Both the position numbers and the translations under genes were made by a program. From positions 115,062-179,061 of the forward strand of contig NZ_FPIQ01000004.1 of the NCBI RefSeq assembly GCF_900119085.1: a stretch of DNA of 64,000 nt. The letters run 5' to 3'. Origin of the DNA: Nitrosovibrio sp. Nv17 (GTDB lineage: Bacteria > Pseudomonadota > Gammaproteobacteria > Burkholderiales > Nitrosomonadaceae). The notes under the pieces were generated by a model. That model did not search any database and was not told the origin of the DNA. It saw nothing but the letters and a program-made list of their open reading frames with translations. Positions 59,842 through 64,000 of the stretch are shown here, one piece after another. The first letter of the stretch is position 1; the number at the start of each line of letters is the position of its first letter.

Positions 59842-60570
59842 TTGAAGCTGCTTTGTCTGCCTTGCGCAGGTGCCAGCGCGACCATGTACTTCCGTTGGCG
59901 GCGCCTGCTGCCGGCATGGATCGAGGTCGTGCCGCTCGAGCTGCCGGGACGCGGGAGCCGGATCGCCGAGCCTGCGGTGCGGGAGTTCGATGCGCTGGCG
60001 ACGCGCCTGGTCGAGTCGCTGGCGTCTGGCAGGCACGGTTCGGGGCCGTACGCCCTGTTCGGGCACAGCATGGGCGCGCTGCTGGCCCACGGCATCGCCC
60101 GGCGCCTGCACGCGCAGGGGGCTCCGCTGCCGCAGGCGCTGCTGGTCTCGGCTGCGGCGGCGCCGTCGCGGCGGGCCGGCGAGCATTTCCCCGCCGCGGG
60201 CGACAGCGCCGCGCTGACCGCGGAACTGCGCAGGCACGGCGGGACGCCCGACGAGCTGTTCTCCAATCCCGAGCTGCTGGGGATGACACTGGATCTGCTC
60301 GACGCCGACTATCGCGTCTGCGAAAGCTATCGCTACCGCCCCGCGCCGCCGTTGCCGCTTCCCATCCACGTATTCGCCGGGAGGGAGGACGACATCGACG
60401 AGCCTTGCCTGCGGGCATGGTGGGACGAGAGCGGGCGCGAGTCGACGCTCGACTGGTTCCACGGCGGGCATTTCTATCTCAGGGAGAGCGAGTCTGCCCT
60501 GTTGCACCGTATCGCCGCCTGCCTGCGGCGTGCCCGCGTGTCGCCCCCGGATTCCACCGTCTGCGCCTGA
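59842..60570 (+). CDS. Type II thioesterase of a nonribosomal peptide pathway
   Basis: A 242-residue alpha/beta hydrolase that removes wrong or stalled acyl groups from NRPS carrier domains. It begins at TTG with KLLCLPCAGASATMYFRWRR, has the Ser elbow LFGHSMGALLAH, Asp in FAGREDDID and His in FHGGHFYL. The TTG start is chosen because an in-frame stop lies only five codons upstream and no ATG or GTG fits the family N-terminus. It stands between the receptor/PepSY genes and the NRPS. Confidence 0.92.
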   Translation: MKLLCLPCAGASATMYFRWRRLLPAWIEVVPLELPGRGSRIAEPAVREFDALATRLVESLASGRHGSGPYALFGHSMGALLAHGIARRLHAQGAPLPQALLVSAAAAPSRRAGEHFPAAGDSAALTAELRRHGGTPDELFSNPELLGMTLDLLDADYRVCESYRYRPAPPLPLPIHVFAGREDDIDEPCLRAWWDESGRESTLDWFHGGHFYLRESESALLHRIAACLRRARVSPPDSTVCA

Positions 60571-60708
60571 TCTGCATGGGACCGCCGCGCCATTGCCGGG
60601 CACCGGCGAGGGACGATCCGGTTTTGCCGGCGGCCGGGACGCGGATGGGGAATTCGGGGGCGACACGCGGGCACGCCGCGGGAGCGGTAAAACACCAGGA
60701 GTAGAGCC

Positions 60709-61674
60709 ATGCTGCAATCCCAGAGGAGTGCCGGGACGCATTCCGAATTGCCGGTGCTGATCTCGCCCTCACCCTCGCGGGTGCGGGAACGCCTGGCCGA
60801 CGCCCTGCCGGGCCTGGCGGCGGCCGTCGAGGCATCCCTGCATGCCGTGGGCGGCGTGCTGTTCCGCGGCTACGACGTGCCCTCGGTGGAGGATTTCCGG
60901 CGCTTCGCCGCGGGCTTCGGGCACCCTCTGCTGAGCTATGAATTCGCCTCCACGCCGCGCACGGCGGTGTCGTCCGGGATCTACACCTCGACCGAATATC
61001 CGGCGCACCAGCACATCCCCCTCCACAATGAACAGGCGTACACGCGCGAGTGGCCCATGCGGATCTGGTTCCATTGCGTGACGCCGGCGCAGTCGGGAGG
61101 GGAGACCCCCATTGCCGACAGCCGAGCGGTCTACCGGCGCATCCCTGCGGCCATCCGCCGCCGCTTCGAGCAGGGGCTGGTATACGTGCGCAACTACAGC
61201 GGCGAATTCGACCTGCCCTGGCAACAGGTCTTCAACACGGAAGACCGGGCCGAGGTGGAGGCCTATTGCCGCCGTTCGGGGATCGAGTGGACGTGGAAGC
61301 CCGATGGGGAGCTGAGGACGCGGCAGTCCTGCCAGGGCGTGGCGATCCATCCGGTGACCGGGGAACCGGTATGGTTCAACCAGGCCCATCTGTTCCATGC
61401 GTCGAACCTGCCGCCCGAGGTGCGGGAGTCGCTGGAAGAGATCGTCGGCATCGAGAACCTGCCCCGCAACGTCTGCTTCGCGGACGGCAGCCGGATCGAG
61501 GACGCGATGCTGGAAGAGGTGCGCGCCATCCTGGCGGAGGAGACGATCCTCTTTCCGTGGGAGGCGGGGGACGTGCTGATGCTCGACAATATGCTGGTCG
61601 CTCACGGGCGCACGCCCTTCAAGGGGCCGCGCAAGGTGGTGGTGGCGATGGCGCAGGCCCATGGCGGCAGCTGA
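60709..61674 (+). CDS. TauD/SyrP-like Fe(II)/2-oxoglutarate dioxygenase (probable aspartyl beta-hydroxylase)
   Basis: A 321-residue non-haem iron oxygenase. Iron ligands: His and Glu of PLHNEQAY and His of MLVAHGRTPF; Arg nearby binds 2-oxoglutarate. GGVLFRGYDVPSVEDFRRF and WFNQAHLFHASNLPPEV are typical of SyrP-type enzymes, which hydroxylate aspartate bound on NRPS carrier domains. In lipopeptide siderophores of Betaproteobacteria such enzymes give beta-hydroxyaspartate iron ligands. The substrate is inferred from context. It ends next to the NRPS start. Confidence 0.85.
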   Translation: MLQSQRSAGTHSELPVLISPSPSRVRERLADALPGLAAAVEASLHAVGGVLFRGYDVPSVEDFRRFAAGFGHPLLSYEFASTPRTAVSSGIYTSTEYPAHQHIPLHNEQAYTREWPMRIWFHCVTPAQSGGETPIADSRAVYRRIPAAIRRRFEQGLVYVRNYSGEFDLPWQQVFNTEDRAEVEAYCRRSGIEWTWKPDGELRTRQSCQGVAIHPVTGEPVWFNQAHLFHASNLPPEVRESLEEIVGIENLPRNVCFADGSRIEDAMLEEVRAILAEETILFPWEAGDVLMLDNMLVAHGRTPFKGPRKVVVAMAQAHGGS

Positions 61675-61729
61675 CGCCCGCCTGACCCCGAAGGGGGCCG
61701 CGGCGGATCGGGGCGGGGAGTGCCGCACG

Positions 61730-64000
<2,271 letters not shown>

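Overview
The window is a compact, high-GC chromosomal stretch from a Betaproteobacterium. The evidence is the core block rpsB-tsf-pyrH-frr-uppS-cdsA-dxr-rseP-bamA-skp-fabZ-rnhB, the Tim44-ubiJ-ubiB block, PEP-CTERM proteins, and the lipopeptide-siderophore gene set. I do not assign a family. No rRNA, tRNA, CRISPR array, insertion sequence or prophage was seen.

Layout. 1-2690: galU (cut by the window edge), a purine-salvage pair (hpt and a methylthioinosine phosphorylase) and def. 2677-4943, minus strand: shikimate kinase, an EF-hand protein and a YqjD/YqjE/YqjK-like envelope operon. 5126-17593, plus strand: translation (rpsB, tsf, frr), UMP kinase, isoprenoid and phospholipid steps (uppS, cdsA, dxr), outer-membrane biogenesis (rseP, bamA, skp), fabZ, rnhB and a SlyD-like isomerase. 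The lipid A genes lpxD, lpxA and lpxB that normally interleave with skp-fabZ-rnhB are absent here. 17633-21163: mutS and a frameshifted AbiEi/DUF6088-type antitoxin gene. 21290-31369: a potassium locus, kdpF-A-C-B-D-E (note C before B), a divergent 52-codon membrane peptide gene and an outer-membrane porin. Three promoters here share the same 11-bp half-sites and spacing, so kdp, the small peptide and the porin are probably one KdpE-type regulon.

31630-36894, minus strand: a PQQ-type sugar dehydrogenase with a PEP-CTERM tail, a penicillin-acylase-family hydrolase, a cytochrome c lipoprotein and a carotenoid-biosynthesis (DUF422) membrane protein. 37020-41619: an unusual class A PBP-like protein, a 39-residue membrane peptide, DUF2905, an alpha/beta hydrolase and a thioredoxin-like [2Fe-2S] protein. 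41691-45571: a complete polyamine ABC transporter with overlapping genes. 45644-48728: ubiB, ubiJ and a Tim44-like protein. 48977-54195, plus strand: D-2-hydroxyacid dehydrogenase, acetate kinase and phosphoketolase, a short fermentative or overflow-carbon operon ending in an unknown membrane protein.

54196-64000: an AT-richer regulatory region with three inverted repeats, a PEP-CTERM protein with a strong terminator, then the start of a siderophore cluster: TonB receptor, PepSY membrane protein, type II thioesterase, SyrP/TauD-like hydroxylase, and an NRPS that opens with a fatty acyl-AMP ligase, a carrier domain and a condensation domain and runs off the window. The expected product is an acylated, probably beta-hydroxyaspartate-containing lipopeptide siderophore. 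All statements rest on reading the sequence and on remembered family knowledge; no database search was run.
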